A stretch of 5,456 bases of DNA from Desulfocapsa sp. (GCA_030635405.1 DAOVZA010000175.1:1-5456); one strand, 5' to 3'; shown: positions 1 through 5,456, counted from the first letter of the stretch. Notes: generated by a model from the sequence alone, not told the origin. Translations and numbers: made by a program.

Positions 1-121
1 GGTAAAAAAATTAACGAAATTCAAATGTTTCTTTTCTCGCAATCTCTTAAACTGCCAGCTATGGATATTGATATCTCTCTCCCGATCCCAAAATCCTTTT
101 ATTCAGCTCTCAAATCCAAAT
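1..121. other. Intergenic stretch beyond the pnp terminator
   Basis: No coding region, RNA gene or convincing promoter is visible. A short imperfect palindrome (GATATTGATATC, 63-74) is present but too weak to name. It is probably spacer before the next gene beyond the left edge. Confidence 0.5.
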
Positions 122-157
122 AAAAAAAAAGGCTGTCCCGAGAACGGAACAGCCTTT
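122..157 (-). terminator. Strong intrinsic terminator after pnp
   Basis: On the minus strand AAAGGCTGT (149-157) pairs with ACAGCCTTT (128-136). The stem continues through a U-G wobble (148/137) and CGG/CCG (145-147 with 138-140) to a four-base loop, giving 13 pairs. Nine T follow (130-122, the first three also in the stem). The wobble pairs only in minus-strand RNA, so it serves pnp and ends the cluster. It begins 26 bases after the pnp stop. Confidence 0.92.
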
Positions 158-183
158 GTACAACCGAGTCTATTGAATACTTT

Positions 184-2256
184 CTACAACAGCGCTGTAC
201 GACTCAAACGAATGCGACCACGAGAATCAACCTCAAGAACCTTAACTTCAAGTTCCTGACCCTCTTTAAGCACATCAGTTACCTTCGCAACACGCTCATT
301 GGCAAGCTCAGAGATATGAACCAGTCCGTCAGTACCAGGAAGAATCTCCACAAATGCACCAAAATCTTTAATGGTTTTAACTATACCCTTATAGACTTTT
401 CCTACCTCAGCTGTGGCAGTCATTTCCTGAATTTTCTTTAACAGTGCATCTGCCTTGCTTCCGTCTTTGGTGAACATCTTCACAAGCCCAGAGTCATCAA
501 CTTCGATGGTTGCATCATAGAAGGCAGACATCTCTTTAATGATCTTTCCGCCAGGTCCGATAATATCACGAATCTTATCGGTGTTAATTTTATGGCTGAA
601 ATACTTAGGAGCATGTTCAGCAACATCTTCACGTGATGCCTCAATCCCCTTGGCCATTTCACCAAGAATATGAATACGACCTTCCTGGGCCTGCTCAAGA
701 GCACGTCCCATGATGTCACGATCAACACCATCAATCTTAATATCCATCTGAAGAGCAGTGATCCCGTCAGCTGTTCCAACGATTTTAAAATCCATATCGC
801 CAAGATGATCTTCATCACCAAGAATATCAGAAAGGATAACAACTTTATCGCCTTCCTTGATCAGTCCCATTGCAATACCGGAAACAGGTGCTTTTAAAGG
901 TACACCTGCATCCATCATAGCCATACTTCCGCCACAGACGGTTGCCATGGAGGATGACCCGTTTGATTCCATGATGTCTGAGACAACACGAATGGAATAG
1001 GGGAAGTCCTCTTCACTTGGAAGAACTGCAGATAATCCGCGAAGGGCCAGGGTTCCATGTCCGATGTCACGGCGAGAAGGTCCACGAAGGAAACGGGCTT
1101 CACCAACACAGAATGGAGGGAAGTTGTAATGAACCATAAAACGACGATTATCTTCACCTTGAAGGGTCTCAACACGTTGAGAATCACGTTGGCTTCCAAG
1201 CGTTGCAGTACAAATTGACTGAGTCTCACCACGTGTAAACAGTGCTGATCCATGGGTCTGTGGAAGATAGGTCACTTCGGTGCTGATGGGACGAACCTGA
1301 TCAAATGAACGGCCATCAAGACGAACAGCTTCATCTACAATCTTGGCCCGCATGGTTTTCTTTTTATACCCTGAAAGTAAATTTCCAATCTCTTTGGAAT
1401 TTTCGCCTTCTGGATCAAGACCAGCGATGACACTTTTCTTCAAATCGTCATAGACACGACCACGCTCAAGTTTATCTGCAGTAGCGATGACATTAACCAT
1501 GCCCTCTGCAGCAATCTTTTCAACCTTAGCAAGCAGTTCTTCATTCACAGGAATAGGCTCAACAACGCGTTTTACTTTACCATTACTTCCCTGCAGATCA
1601 ATCTGCATATCGATAAGTGGTTGAACAGAGTCAAAAACAAAGAAGATGGCGTTAAGCACTTCTTCTTCACTCATGGTATCAACTTTTCCTTCAACCATGG
1701 TTACTGCCTCGCTGGTACAGGCAACCATCATATCCATGCGAGAATTTTCAAGCTCATCCTTGGTTGGGTTTAATACATACTCACCATCAATATAACCAAC
1801 ACGACCACCTGCAATGGGGCCTTCAAAAGGAATATCGGAAATACTGAGTGCACAGGATGCACCATTTAATGCGAGGACATCAGGATCATTTTGTTGATCA
1901 GCTGAAAGTACGGTGGCAATAATCTGGGTCTCTGAAAAATATCCTTTAGCAAACAATGGACGCAGAGGGCGATCAATAATACGACAGGTAAGAACTTCCT
2001 GATCACTTGGGCGACCAATCTCACGACGGAAATAGTTTCCGGGAATGCGGCCAACAGATGCCATACGTTCTTGATACTCTATAGTAAGAGGCAGAAAACC
2101 AAGCTCCGGTTTATTTTCCTTTCCAGCAACAGCTGTTACAAGGACTACAGTACCGCCGGTCTGCATAATAACAGATCCATCAGCCTGTTTGGCTACTTTT
2201 CCGGTTTCAAGGGAAATGGTTTTACCGCCTACTTCAACTTCAACTCTTTTAAACAT
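184..2256 (-). CDS. pnp: Polyribonucleotide nucleotidyltransferase (PNPase)
   Basis: PNPase is a trimeric phosphorolytic 3'-to-5' exoribonuclease, releasing nucleoside diphosphates from RNA. It can also add tails, and in some bacteria it joins the RNA degradosome. The 690-residue chain carries the full domain set: first RNase PH domain (about 10-215), helical linker (about 240-315), second RNase PH domain (about 320-545), KH (about 552-612) and S1 (about 618-690). Visible marks are [11 protein letters not shown] (75-85) and RPLRPLF (96-102), involved in RNA binding; the catalytic SNGSSSMA (431-438, with S435 matching E. coli S438); and [12 protein letters not shown] (480-491, with D483, D489 and K491). 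The KH loop is IIGPGGKII (565-573), and S1 holds DFGAFVEI and GLVHISEL. The protein ends right after S1, slightly shorter than E. coli's 711 residues, so it lacks any C-terminal tail. The start is ATG with GGAG eight bases before; the stop is TAG. Confidence 0.98.
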   Translation of the reverse strand: MFKRVEVEVGGKTISLETGKVAKQADGSVIMQTGGTVVLVTAVAGKENKPELGFLPLTIEYQERMASVGRIPGNYFRREIGRPSDQEVLTCRIIDRPLRPLFAKGYFSETQIIATVLSADQQNDPDVLALNGASCALSISDIPFEGPIAGGRVGYIDGEYVLNPTKDELENSRMDMMVACTSEAVTMVEGKVDTMSEEEVLNAIFFVFDSVQPLIDMQIDLQGSNGKVKRVVEPIPVNEELLAKVEKIAAEGMVNVIATADKLERGRVYDDLKKSVIAGLDPEGENSKEIGNLLSGYKKKTMRAKIVDEAVRLDGRSFDQVRPISTEVTYLPQTHGSALFTRGETQSICTATLGSQRDSQRVETLQGEDNRRFMVHYNFPPFCVGEARFLRGPSRRDIGHGTLALRGLSAVLPSEEDFPYSIRVVSDIMESNGSSSMATVCGGSMAMMDAGVPLKAPVSGIAMGLIKEGDKVVILSDILGDEDHLGDMDFKIVGTADGITALQMDIKIDGVDRDIMGRALEQAQEGRIHILGEMAKGIEASREDVAEHAPKYFSHKINTDKIRDIIGPGGKIIKEMSAFYDATIEVDDSGLVKMFTKDGSKADALLKKIQEMTATAEVGKVYKGIVKTIKDFGAFVEILPGTDGLVHISELANERVAKVTDVLKEGQELEVKVLEVDSRGRIRLSRTALL

Positions 2257-2266
2257 AATTCATTCT

Positions 2267-2289
2267 CCAGCTGCCTTATTGCAGCATGG
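2267..2289 (-). promoter_or_regulatory. Hairpin overlapping the pnp ribosome binding site
   Basis: CCA-GCTGC (2267-2274) pairs with GCAGC-(A)-TGG (2281-2289), giving eight pairs with one bulged base and a six-base loop. The closing pairs take up half of the GGAG ribosome binding site (2265-2268), which stands eight bases before the pnp ATG. Opening and closing of this stem could tune pnp translation. In E. coli pnp is autoregulated through its leader, so control here is plausible, though this precise mechanism is inferred. Confidence 0.5.
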
Positions 2290-2299
2290 TTGATTCACC

Positions 2300-2346
2300 A
2301 AAAAAAACAGGTGCATCATTGCGATAACGCAGCATGAATACACCTG
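2300..2346 (-). terminator. Intrinsic terminator between rpsO and pnp
   Basis: On the minus strand CAGGTG (2341-2346) pairs with CACCTG (2308-2313). An inner TGCG/CGCA stem (2320-2323 with 2328-2331) and a short TGA/TCA helix (2335-2337 with 2316-2318) lie within it. Eight T follow at once (2307-2300). This fits a Rho-independent terminator that would reduce pnp transcription relative to rpsO. E. coli has a comparable partial terminator between the same two genes. As pnp must be expressed and no clear promoter lies after it, read-through or processing is likely. Confidence 0.75.
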
Positions 2347-2357
2347 AATGGCAAATC

Positions 2358-2375
2358 GGCACCAAATTAGGCGCC
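2358..2375 (-). promoter_or_regulatory. Hairpin 2 between rpsO and pnp
   Basis: On the minus strand GGCGCC (2370-2375) pairs with GGTGCC (2358-2363) around a six-base loop. One pair is G-U in the minus-strand RNA but would be a mismatch in the plus-strand RNA, which supports it being an element of the rpsO-pnp transcript. Confidence 0.55.
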
Positions 2376-2386
2376 ATATTTACAAT

Positions 2387-2411
2387 TAAGAGGTGCTAAA
2401 TACACCTCTTA
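2387..2411 (-). promoter_or_regulatory. Hairpin 1 after the rpsO stop
   Basis: A perfect 9-bp stem, TAAGAGGTG (2387-2395) with CACCTCTTA (2403-2411), has a seven-base loop and starts eight bases after the rpsO stop codon. No T-run follows, so alone it is not an intrinsic terminator. It would make a barrier to 3' exonucleases or an RNA processing site. Its arms share AGGTG/CACCT with the terminator hairpin at 2308-2346. Confidence 0.7.
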
Positions 2412-2418
2412 GGGAAAA

Positions 2419-2688
2419 CTATTTTCTAATACCAAGTGCCTCAAGAAGCGCACGGTATTTAATGACATCTTTTTTCTTAAGATAATCAAGCAGACTTCTT
2501 CTCTGACCAACAAGTTTCAACAGTCCCTGACGAGAGTGATGATCTTTTTTGTGGGTTTTGAAATGATCGGTGAGGTACTGAATTCTATCAGTGATGAGTG
2601 CAATCTGCACCTCGGAAGAACCGGTATCACTTGGATGAATCTTAAATTTCTCTATAATTTCATTTTTTTTAACTGCTGATTGTGCCAA
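2419..2688 (-). CDS. rpsO: 30S ribosomal protein S15
   Basis: S15 is a primary binder of the central domain of 16S rRNA and forms bridge contacts with the 50S subunit. The product has 89 residues, the same as E. coli S15. The conserved core is intact: DTGSSEVQ (21-28), [16 protein letters not shown] (42-57) and [13 protein letters not shown] (62-74). Residues used to contact 16S rRNA in known S15 proteins (T22, Q28, H42, D49, S52, Y69) are all present. The start codon is TTG behind a perfect AGGAGG; the stop is TAG at 2419-2421. A run of eight A (2663-2670 on the complement) follows soon after the start. The gene is separated from truB by a 205-base structured spacer and from pnp by three hairpins, so its level is probably controlled apart from both neighbours. 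S15 represses its own translation in many bacteria. Confidence 0.97.
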   Translation of the reverse strand: MAQSAVKKNEIIEKFKIHPSDTGSSEVQIALITDRIQYLTDHFKTHKKDHHSRQGLLKLVGQRRSLLDYLKKKDVIKYRALLEALGIRK

Positions 2689-2694
2689 AACAAA

Positions 2695-2700
2695 CCTCCT
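2695..2700 (-). promoter_or_regulatory. Ribosome binding site deciding the rpsO TTG start
   Basis: A full consensus AGGAGG on the minus strand stands six bases before TTG at 2688. No ATG or GTG fits the S15 N-terminus, so this site identifies the TTG as the start codon. Confidence 0.9.
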
Positions 2701-2746
2701 GTTTCTTTATATAAAAAATCGTTATTTTTAGAGTATTACAATTCGA

Positions 2747-2763
2747 GTCCCGGTGGCGGGGAC
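2747..2763 (-). promoter_or_regulatory. GC-rich hairpin in the rpsO leader
   Basis: Five pairs join 2747-2751 (GTCCC) to 2759-2763 (GGGAC) around a seven-base loop. A sixth G-C pair (2752 with 2757) is possible if 2758 bulges. This is the only GC-rich patch in an otherwise AT-rich spacer and lies about 60 bases before the rpsO start. S15 represses its own mRNA through structured leaders in several bacteria, so this could be part of such a site; that role is inferred. Confidence 0.45.
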
Positions 2764-2768
2764 ATTTT

Positions 2769-2823
2769 AATACCTTATAAATTCTTTTCATGTTTATCTA
2801 AAAAAGAATTTTGTGAAGGTATT
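2769..2823 (-). repeat. Long AT-rich inverted repeat upstream of rpsO
   Basis: An outer stem of 8 bp (2769-2776 with 2816-2823) is separated by a small internal loop from an inner stem of 10 bp (2779-2788 with 2802-2811), closing a 13-base loop. There is no T-run in the minus direction, so it is unlikely to be a terminator. It could be a processing site in the truB-rpsO transcript or part of a regulatory leader. It overlaps a possible promoter at 2774-2802, and the two may not be used at once. Confidence 0.55.
2774..2802 (-). promoter_or_regulatory. Possible sigma-70 promoter for rpsO-pnp
   Basis: On the minus strand TTTAGA (2797-2802) is followed after exactly 17 bases by TATAAG (2774-2779), matching four and five of six bases of the -35 and -10 consensus. 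Transcription would begin near 2766-2768, leaving a leader of roughly 80 bases before rpsO. A promoter just ahead of rpsO is known in E. coli. The spacer is AT-rich, so a chance match is quite possible. Confidence 0.35.
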
Positions 2824-2826
2824 TAT

Positions 2827-2851
2827 ACTGGTTTAGATAGTGTTCACCAGT
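2827..2851 (-). repeat. Small inverted repeat after truB
   Basis: Six-base arms ACTGGT (2827-2832) and ACCAGT (2846-2851) flank a 13-base spacer. On the minus strand no T-run follows, so it is not a convincing terminator. It is the first of several paired elements in the truB-rpsO spacer. Confidence 0.4.
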
Positions 2852-2893
2852 TTTAAACATTAATCTATTCGTACCATGTACCACGTCACACAA

Positions 2894-3634
2894 TTATTGC
2901 AACAGATTAGATACATCAGACACAGATAAGACCTTATTCATCAATTTTTCTCGTGCATTTTCATCCATCAGATCCTTTCCATCAACGCTGTTATCGATAT
3001 GAAAACATCCACTTCTTGTACGTCGCAGTGCCGTCAAATAAGCACCACAACCCAGAACCTTGCCTATATCGCCGGCAAGAGTACGGATATATGTTCCCTT
3101 ACTGCAAACAACCCTGATCGTAAGATAGGGAGAAGTATCACTTAACTCTTCCCCTTCATCGGTTCGCTCAAGTGTATGAATGATTATTTCGCGAGGTGGT
3201 TTTACTATTGCGATCCCCTTACGAGCATAATGATAAAGGGGTTTCCCCTTATGCTTTAAAGCGGAATAAATGGGTGGAACTTGTAGCTGTTCACCACGAA
3301 ATTGCTCCAGACACGCCTCAACCACACTTTCAGAAATTGACCCAACAGGATGAGTCGAGATGACATCACCTTCAGGATCAAGAGTAGTGGTTTCTATTCC
3401 GAGACGAAGAGTGGCAAGATATTCTTTCTCACCCTCCATGATCTGACTGATCATTTTGGTTGCAGGGCGTCCGGCACAAATAATCAGTAAGCCGGTGGCA
3501 AAGGGATCAAGTGTTCCGGCATGACCAACCTTTTTCATACCAAGTGCTTTACGCACTTTACGAACCATGTAAAAAGAACTGGAACCTTCGGGTTTATCAA
3601 CCAGAAAGGCTCCTGCTTCAAATTCATTTTCCAT
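2894..3634 (-). CDS. truB: tRNA pseudouridine(55) synthase TruB
   Basis: TruB isomerises uridine 55 in the T-loop of tRNAs to pseudouridine and also acts as a tRNA folding chaperone. The catalytic motif GHAGTLDPFATGLL is intact, with the nucleophile Asp at residue 43 counted from this start. Other family marks are FLVDKPEG near the N-terminus, EYLATLRLG, DPEGDV, VPPIYSALKHKGKPLY and the C-terminal SKGTYIRTLAGDIG. The chosen ATG at 3634 gives 246 residues. A TTG at 3661 would add nine residues (PNSIPLLK after the initiator) and overlap the upstream gene by eight bases; neither has a convincing Shine-Dalgarno. E. coli TruB has 314 residues with a C-terminal PUA domain. This protein stops shortly after the catalytic domain and seems to lack PUA. 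The stop is TAA at 2894-2896. Confidence 0.95.
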   Translation of the reverse strand: MENEFEAGAFLVDKPEGSSSFYMVRKVRKALGMKKVGHAGTLDPFATGLLIICAGRPATKMISQIMEGEKEYLATLRLGIETTTLDPEGDVISTHPVGSISESVVEACLEQFRGEQLQVPPIYSALKHKGKPLYHYARKGIAIVKPPREIIIHTLERTDEGEELSDTSPYLTIRVVCSKGTYIRTLAGDIGKVLGCGAYLTALRRTRSGCFHIDNSVDGKDLMDENAREKLMNKVLSVSDVSNLLQ

Positions 3635-3653
3635 TTTAAGTAACGGGATCGAA

Positions 3654-4679
3654 TTAGGCAATAGCCTGATTCAAAGCATCAAGTACTAGTGTTTTGACTT
3701 CTTCAATGGATTTATCAGAAAATCGAAATCCTGCAGCATTTTTATGACCACCACCACCAAATCCTGCAGCGATTACAGCAACATCGACATTTCCTTTGGC
3801 TCGCAGACTCACAGAAACGACTCCCTTCTCAGTCTCCTTGATAAAACCTGCCACCTGTACACTACTTAGAGAACGAGGATAATTAATAAATCCATCGACA
3901 TCATCTCGAGTCGCACCGCTTTCTGTAAACATTTCTGCACTGACATTGATCAACCCAATCTGCCCTGCGCCATGAACACTCAGTGTTGCAAGTACCATTT
4001 CCATGAGACGCAGTCTGGCCAGAGTGTAGTTGTCATATACCCTTTCTGCTACTTCATCGGGTCGCACACCTGTTTCCACGAGATCTGCGGCAATTCGTAA
4101 TGTTCTAGGACTAGTACTTTCATAACGAAAGGAACCTGTATCGGTTACAATGGCAACGTATAAACAGAAAGCAGCGGTGAGTGACACCTTCGCATTCAGT
4201 ACAAGAGCGAGTTCATACACCATCTCGCCTGTTGATGAACAGTCACTTTCAAGCCACAGGTGATCACCAAATTTTGTATGTCCTCGGTGATGATCAATTA
4301 CTATAAAAGGAGAAATACTCAGGAGTTTTTCATTTGCTTCGCCAAGACGCCCGACATCTCCGCAATCAAGAGCGACTGCCACAACTTTATTCCCTTCTGA
4401 ACGAGCCTTTTCTGCAAATTGCACAGCTGCATCAAGATCAGTATCCGTAAGGTCAACAGAGGGAAGGAAATCATACAGGTGGGAAACGGGTGCATCAAGA
4501 TACCGAAAAACGGTCTTCCCCTTGGATTCAAGAATATCTGCCAATCCAAGCAAAGAACCCATAGCATCACCATCGGGATGTATATGAGTGACAAGAACTA
4601 CATGACTGGCATTCCCGATAAGTTCGACAATGGAATCAGGAACCATCTTCATTCCTATTTCTTTCAGAGGCAATTTCAT
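3654..4679 (-). CDS. nrnA: DHH/DHHA1 phosphoesterase, NrnA-type (oligoribonuclease / pAp phosphatase)
   Basis: Members of this family degrade 2-5 nt RNA fragments (nanoRNA) and often dephosphorylate 3'-phosphoadenosine 5'-phosphate, using Mn ions in the cytoplasm. The 341-residue length is typical. The N-terminal DHH domain shows THIHPDGDAMGS (31-42, metal ligands H32, D36, D38), ALDCGD (103-108, D105), the name motif IDHH (128-131) and TDTGSF (179-184, D180). The C-terminal DHHA1 domain shows the glycine-rich substrate-binding signature GGGGHKNAAGF (308-318). All expected metal-binding residues are present, so the enzyme should be active. It sits between rbfA and truB, overlapping rbfA by 44 bases; this placement is known in many bacteria. 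The family is certain. The exact substrate balance (nanoRNA versus pAp) is inferred, and the symbol is assigned by family resemblance. Confidence 0.9.
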   Translation of the reverse strand: MKLPLKEIGMKMVPDSIVELIGNASHVVLVTHIHPDGDAMGSLLGLADILESKGKTVFRYLDAPVSHLYDFLPSVDLTDTDLDAAVQFAEKARSEGNKVVAVALDCGDVGRLGEANEKLLSISPFIVIDHHRGHTKFGDHLWLESDCSSTGEMVYELALVLNAKVSLTAAFCLYVAIVTDTGSFRYESTSPRTLRIAADLVETGVRPDEVAERVYDNYTLARLRLMEMVLATLSVHGAGQIGLINVSAEMFTESGATRDDVDGFINYPRSLSSVQVAGFIKETEKGVVSVSLRAKGNVDVAVIAAGFGGGGHKNAAGFRFSDKSIEEVKTLVLDALNQAIA

Positions 4680-5055
4680 CTAAAAGAGCCTCCATTTCTC
4701 GAACCTTTTCTGCCTTAGCATCAAAAATGAAAGTTAAGGAGGGAGTATGCCTGAGATTTAAAACTTTAGCGAGATGACTGCGTACAAAGCCAGCGGCATG
4801 TTTAAGAGCTGAGGCTGCCTGTTTCCCAGCATTTTCTCCACCAGCAACTGCATAGAAAATCCGTGCACTTCTTAAATCATCTGTAACTTCTACTCTGGTG
4901 ATTGTTACATCACGTAATTTCTGGTCCCGTACCTTCTGTAAAAAGAAGAGAGACAATTCCATTTGAATGGCTTCAGCCACTCGTGTGGATCGTTTCCGTT
5001 CCCTCTTACCAAGGCCAACGGATTCAATAGTTTCTTTGGGATCCCAAATATTCAT
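4636..5055 (-). CDS. rbfA: 30S ribosome-binding factor RbfA
   Basis: RbfA is a small KH-type RNA-binding protein that binds the immature 30S subunit and helps process and fold the ends of 16S rRNA, notably during cold growth. The product has 139 residues from the ATG at 5055, close to the family's usual 120-135. Homology to E. coli RbfA starts near residue 21 (RSTRVAEAIQMELSLF), continues through VEVTDDLRSARIFY (about 55-68) and the helix-kink-helix AGFVRSHLAKVLNLR (about 88-102), and ends with PSLTFIFD (105-112). The start is uncertain: GTG at 5064 is in frame three codons earlier, and neither codon has a strong Shine-Dalgarno. Both leave an extra N-terminal stretch of roughly 20 residues ahead of the conserved domain. 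The stop is TGA at 4636-4638. The end overlaps the next gene by 44 bases, suggesting translational coupling. Confidence 0.94.
   Translation of the reverse strand: MNIWDPKETIESVGLGKRERKRSTRVAEAIQMELSLFFLQKVRDQKLRDVTITRVEVTDDLRSARIFYAVAGGENAGKQAASALKHAAGFVRSHLAKVLNLRHTPSLTFIFDAKAEKVREMEALLDEIASERNRNEDGS
4689..4693 (-). promoter_or_regulatory. Ribosome binding site for the DHH phosphoesterase gene, inside rbfA
   Basis: On the minus strand GGAGG lies nine bases before the ATG at 4679, within the rbfA coding region. It favours 4679 over two later in-frame ATG codons at 4652 and 4646. The last of these also has a usable AGGA six bases upstream, so it remains a possible alternative start. Confidence 0.65.
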
Positions 5056-5084
5056 CAATTTCACAACTTACTAAAAATACGCTT

Positions 5085-5133
5085 AAACAAAAAATATCAA
5101 AGCTCAAGTTAAAACACTTGTGCTTTGATATTT
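5085..5133 (-). terminator. Terminator-like hairpin between infB and rbfA
   Basis: A perfect 12-bp stem pairs 5092-5103 with 5122-5133. After one mismatch (5104/5121), five more pairs join 5105-5109 to 5116-5120 and close a six-base loop. Read on the minus strand, the stem runs straight into TTTTTT (5094-5089, the first three also in the stem), then G and TTT. That is the shape of a Rho-independent terminator, although the stem is rich in A/T. On the plus strand no T-run follows, so it is oriented to act on infB transcripts. It could partly end transcription after infB, or serve as an RNA processing or 3'-end stabilising element. No clear separate promoter for rbfA is visible in the short stretch left before its start. 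Confidence 0.7.
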
Positions 5134-5165
5134 CGAAATTACTTCCTGGTCACATTGCAATTCTG

Positions 5166-5456
5166 CTATTCTTCGTTTTCTTCCTCATCCTTCTCATCCT
5201 TCTCACTGGCTTTTTTTTCATGAAGAGTAGCACCAAGTTTTGCGGCAACTTCTTTCATAACAAATGCTTGAAGAATATCTCCAACCTTAATGTCATTGAA
5301 GTTTTCGATGGACATACCACACTCATAACCAGACAGTACCTCTTTGGCATCATCTTTAAAACGTCTTAATGATTCAATTTTTCCGGTATAAACAACCACA
5401 CCATCACGTAATACATGAACCGATGCCTTACGAGTTATTTTTCCATCTGTCACAGA
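5166..5456 (-). CDS. infB: Translation initiation factor IF-2, C-terminal part (5' end outside window)
   Basis: IF-2 is the GTPase that brings fMet-tRNA to the 30S subunit and promotes subunit joining. Only the last 96 codons are present; the frame runs open off the right edge and stops with TAG at 5166-5168. The fragment is the end of domain IV, the beta-barrel that binds fMet-tRNA. Diagnostic stretches are [20 protein letters not shown], then FKDDAKEV, the glycine/cysteine segment [11 protein letters not shown] and NDIKVGDIL, all matching the E. coli C-terminus closely. The G domain lies outside the window. E. coli IF-2 ends just after this barrel, but here about 20 more charged residues follow, ending in [11 protein letters not shown]. 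That tail is an oddity, not part of the known fold. infB heads the cluster, and its stop is about 110 bases before rbfA, with a hairpin between. The identification is very secure; the tail's role is unknown. Confidence 0.96.
   Translation of the reverse strand, partial: SVTDGKITRKASVHVLRDGVVVYTGKIESLRRFKDDAKEVLSGYECGMSIENFNDIKVGDILQAFVMKEVAAKLGATLHEKKASEKDEKDEEENEE

Noticed and set aside
63..74. Palindrome GATATTGATATC as an operator
   Set aside because: Short, AT-rich and without a promoter or a gene in the window to regulate.
68..259. Small plus-strand open frame of 63 codons
   Set aside because: It runs through the pnp terminator and antisense to the pnp end, and its composition follows those elements.
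480..842. Open frame of 120 codons on the minus strand, inside pnp
   Set aside because: It lies wholly inside the well-supported pnp gene in another frame and has no recognisable domain.
915..1253. Open frame of 112 codons on the minus strand, inside pnp
   Set aside because: Out-of-frame shadow of the second RNase PH domain of pnp.
2071..2337. Plus-strand open frame of 88 codons over the pnp start and leader
   Set aside because: Antisense to pnp and its terminator hairpin; no domain is recognisable.
2741..2764. A complete tRNA gene ahead of rpsO
   Set aside because: Only a T-arm/acceptor-like 3' part is seen; no D-arm, anticodon arm or matching 5' stems exist nearby.
2827..2851. A truB terminator
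   Set aside because: Only six pairs with a large loop and no T-run on the transcribed strand.
4419..4718. Plus-strand open frame of 99 codons
   Set aside because: Antisense to nrnA and rbfA, both of which carry clear family motifs.
5118..5369. Plus-strand open frame with a hydrophobic, membrane-like segment
   Set aside because: The hydrophobic stretch is the reverse of the acidic/lysine tail of IF-2 (GAA/AAG codons read as TTC/CTT), so it is an antisense artefact.

Overview
The window is a conserved bacterial translation and RNA-decay gene cluster, read entirely from the minus strand. In transcription order (right to left) it holds the 3' end of infB (initiation factor IF-2), rbfA (30S maturation factor), a DHH/DHHA1 phosphoesterase of the NrnA type, truB (tRNA pseudouridine-55 synthase), rpsO (ribosomal protein S15) and pnp (polynucleotide phosphorylase). 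A strong intrinsic terminator lies just after pnp. The order infB-rbfA-nrnA-truB-rpsO-pnp is common in Desulfobacterota (the former Deltaproteobacteria), and it is also seen with variations elsewhere. The DHH gene between rbfA and truB, the moderately AT-rich bases and the protein sequences fit a sulfate reducer of the Desulfobulbales type. That placement is an inference, not a proof.

Layout: 5166-5456 infB C-terminus with an unusual acidic tail. 5056-5165 is a spacer with a terminator-like hairpin. 4636-5055 is rbfA, overlapping the DHH gene (3654-4679) by 44 bases. truB (2894-3634, perhaps from 3661) follows closely. 2689-2893 is a structured spacer with a possible rpsO promoter and leader. 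2419-2688 is rpsO, with a TTG start behind an excellent ribosome binding site. 2257-2418 holds three successive hairpins, the last followed by eight T on the transcribed strand, and a fourth hairpin touching the pnp ribosome binding site. 184-2256 is pnp, and 122-157 its terminator. Positions 1-121 show no gene.

The genes act together: IF-2, RbfA and S15 serve assembly and start-up of the 30S subunit, TruB modifies tRNA, PNPase degrades RNA from the 3' end, and NrnA-type enzymes finish the 2-5 nt leftovers. The coding genes are ordinary. I found no undescribed protein system, mobile element or CRISPR array. What deserves a second look is the RNA structure between genes, at the infB-rbfA, truB-rpsO and rpsO-pnp junctions. 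These look like control points dividing the cluster into separately tuned units.
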